A DNA stretch of 7,206 nucleotides from the NCBI GenBank assembly GCA_030632525.1, contig DAOVUP010000074.1, positions 1 through 7,206 of the forward strand, in the 5' to 3' direction. Positions 6,423 to 7,206 of this stretch are shown here, in pieces. The stretch is from Desulfobacteraceae bacterium (GTDB taxonomy: Bacteria; Desulfobacterota; DSM-4660; Desulfatiglandales; Desulfatiglandaceae). The first letter of the stretch is position 1, and the number at the start of each line of letters is the position of its first letter. Below the pieces are notes generated by a model, which saw nothing but the letters and a program-made list of their open reading frames with translations, had not been told where the DNA came from and did no database searches. The position numbers and the translations under genes were made by a program.

Positions 6423-7206
6423 ATGACTCTCTACAGATATATCATAAACGAAATATGGCCCACGTTTTTGGCGAGCCTGTTCGTTTTTATCTTCATTATG
6501 GTGGCGGCGCGGATGCTTTCCATAACTGAATTAATCGTAACCCGGGGAGTGCGTGTTACACAGGTAATAGGTATGGTCGTCTACCTGTTGCCCGACATCC
6601 TGACATTTGCCCTCCCGGCGGTGACTCTCATGTCCGTGGTGATAGCCTTCTTACGTCTCTCCGTTGACAGTGAGATTATTGCCCTGAAGTCATCGGGAAT
6701 CAGCCTTTATCAGATGCTGCCGCCTGTGGTAGCGTTTTCTCTCCTGGTTTTTTTTATTGGACTCGCCATCAGTATTTATGCGGCGCCGTGGGGTAACAGA
6801 GCCTTTAAAGATCTCATCTTCAAGATCGCAGAGTCAAAGGCTGACATAGGAATCAAGGAGCGGGTTTTCTGTGAACCATTTGACAATCTGGTCTTGTATG
6901 TGAACAATTTTTCCAGGCGGGAAAGGGTGCTAAAAGACGTCTTTGTGGTAGACAGGCGGGATAAAGATGTCACAAATACCATTGTGGCTGAGGAAGGCAG
7001 GATCATGATACGGCCCGATGAAAGAATCATTACCATCTATTTTATTAACGGCACAATATTTGTTGTTGATAAAAATCTGAGTGCTGCTCGAACTATCAAA
7101 TTCAATACATATGGCTTAAACATTGGTCTCAAAGATGTTATGGCCGACCTTGCTTCAAGGCGAAAGGCCCCTCACGAGTTGTCAATAGGGAGCCTGATTG
7201 AACAGC
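6423..7206 (+). CDS. lptF: LptF/LptG (YjgP/YjgQ) family LPS export permease, partial at the right edge
   Basis: The first 261 residues are present, about two thirds of a typical 350-390-residue member; the 3' end lies outside the window. LptF and LptG pair with the LptB ATPase in the inner membrane to extract lipopolysaccharide and pass it to LptC and the periplasmic bridge. The N-terminal MTLYRYIINEIWPTFLASL, the membrane segments at about 11-33, 51-80 and 98-121, and the coupling-region motif LSVDSEIIALKSSGISLYQML (79-99) are characteristic. Residues from about 140 to 235 form the periplasmic beta-jellyroll-like region (ERVFCEPFDNLVLYVNNF, then VAEEGRIMIRPDE). ATG 6423 lies 6 bases after the previous stop, with GAGG at 6415-6418 as a close ribosome binding site, so it is probably translated from the same operon. 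LptF is preferred over LptG on overall look, but the two paralogues are hard to separate from a fragment. Confidence 0.88.
   Translation, partial: MTLYRYIINEIWPTFLASLFVFIFIMVAARMLSITELIVTRGVRVTQVIGMVVYLLPDILTFALPAVTLMSVVIAFLRLSVDSEIIALKSSGISLYQMLPPVVAFSLLVFFIGLAISIYAAPWGNRAFKDLIFKIAESKADIGIKERVFCEPFDNLVLYVNNFSRRERVLKDVFVVDRRDKDVTNTIVAEEGRIMIRPDERIITIYFINGTIFVVDKNLSAARTIKFNTYGLNIGLKDVMADLASRRKAPHELSIGSLIEQ

Noticed and set aside
1..7206. CRISPR array, tRNA, rRNA or phage/defence genes
   Set aside because: No regularly spaced direct repeats, no cloverleaf or rRNA-like stretches, and no defence or phage protein motifs were seen in any recognised frame.

Overview
The window looks like chromosomal DNA of a Gram-negative bacterium. 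The last gene is an LptF/LptG-type permease of the lipopolysaccharide export machine, which implies an outer membrane. Moderate GC content, repeated 4-base stop/start overlaps and a hairpin-rich repeat with long terminal inverted repeats would fit a Desulfobacterota/'Deltaproteobacteria'-like lineage, but the taxon is an inference and was not tested.

Layout: (1) Positions 1-582 are AT-richer than the rest and contain no gene I recognise. The complement strand keeps one reading frame open except for a single TAA (248-250), so a partial or decayed minus-strand gene may leave the left edge. (2) 583-1782 encodes a class I/II PLP-dependent aminotransferase, followed by a perfect 11-bp hairpin and a small DUF3467-type protein (1885-2166), for which two starts are possible. 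(3) 2347-4106 holds two overlapping genes: a secreted or membrane-anchored BNR/Asp-box sialidase-like protein and a hydrophobic multi-pass protein of unknown function. (4) 4123-4318 is a roughly 196-bp element with 18-bp imperfect terminal inverted repeats and several internal hairpins, resembling a MITE or other non-coding palindromic repeat. (5) 4531 to the right edge is a tight operon: a dolichyl/polyprenyl-phosphate glycosyltransferase-like GT2 enzyme with two C-terminal membrane segments, a UPF0104 (flippase-like/lysylphosphatidylglycerol synthase TM-region) membrane protein, and the first two thirds of an LptF-like permease.

Taken together, regions 3 and 5 point to an envelope-glycan neighbourhood. 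The GT2 enzyme would charge a lipid carrier with a sugar, the UPF0104 protein sits in the membrane with it, and the LptF-like protein extracts LPS from the inner membrane. The sialidase-like protein and its coupled membrane partner could act on, or bind, surface glycans. The aminotransferase/DUF3467 pair has no obvious link to this. No CRISPR array, tRNA, rRNA or defence system is visible. The least explained parts are the sialidase-like/membrane-protein pair, the minus-strand frame at the left edge, and the inverted-repeat element.
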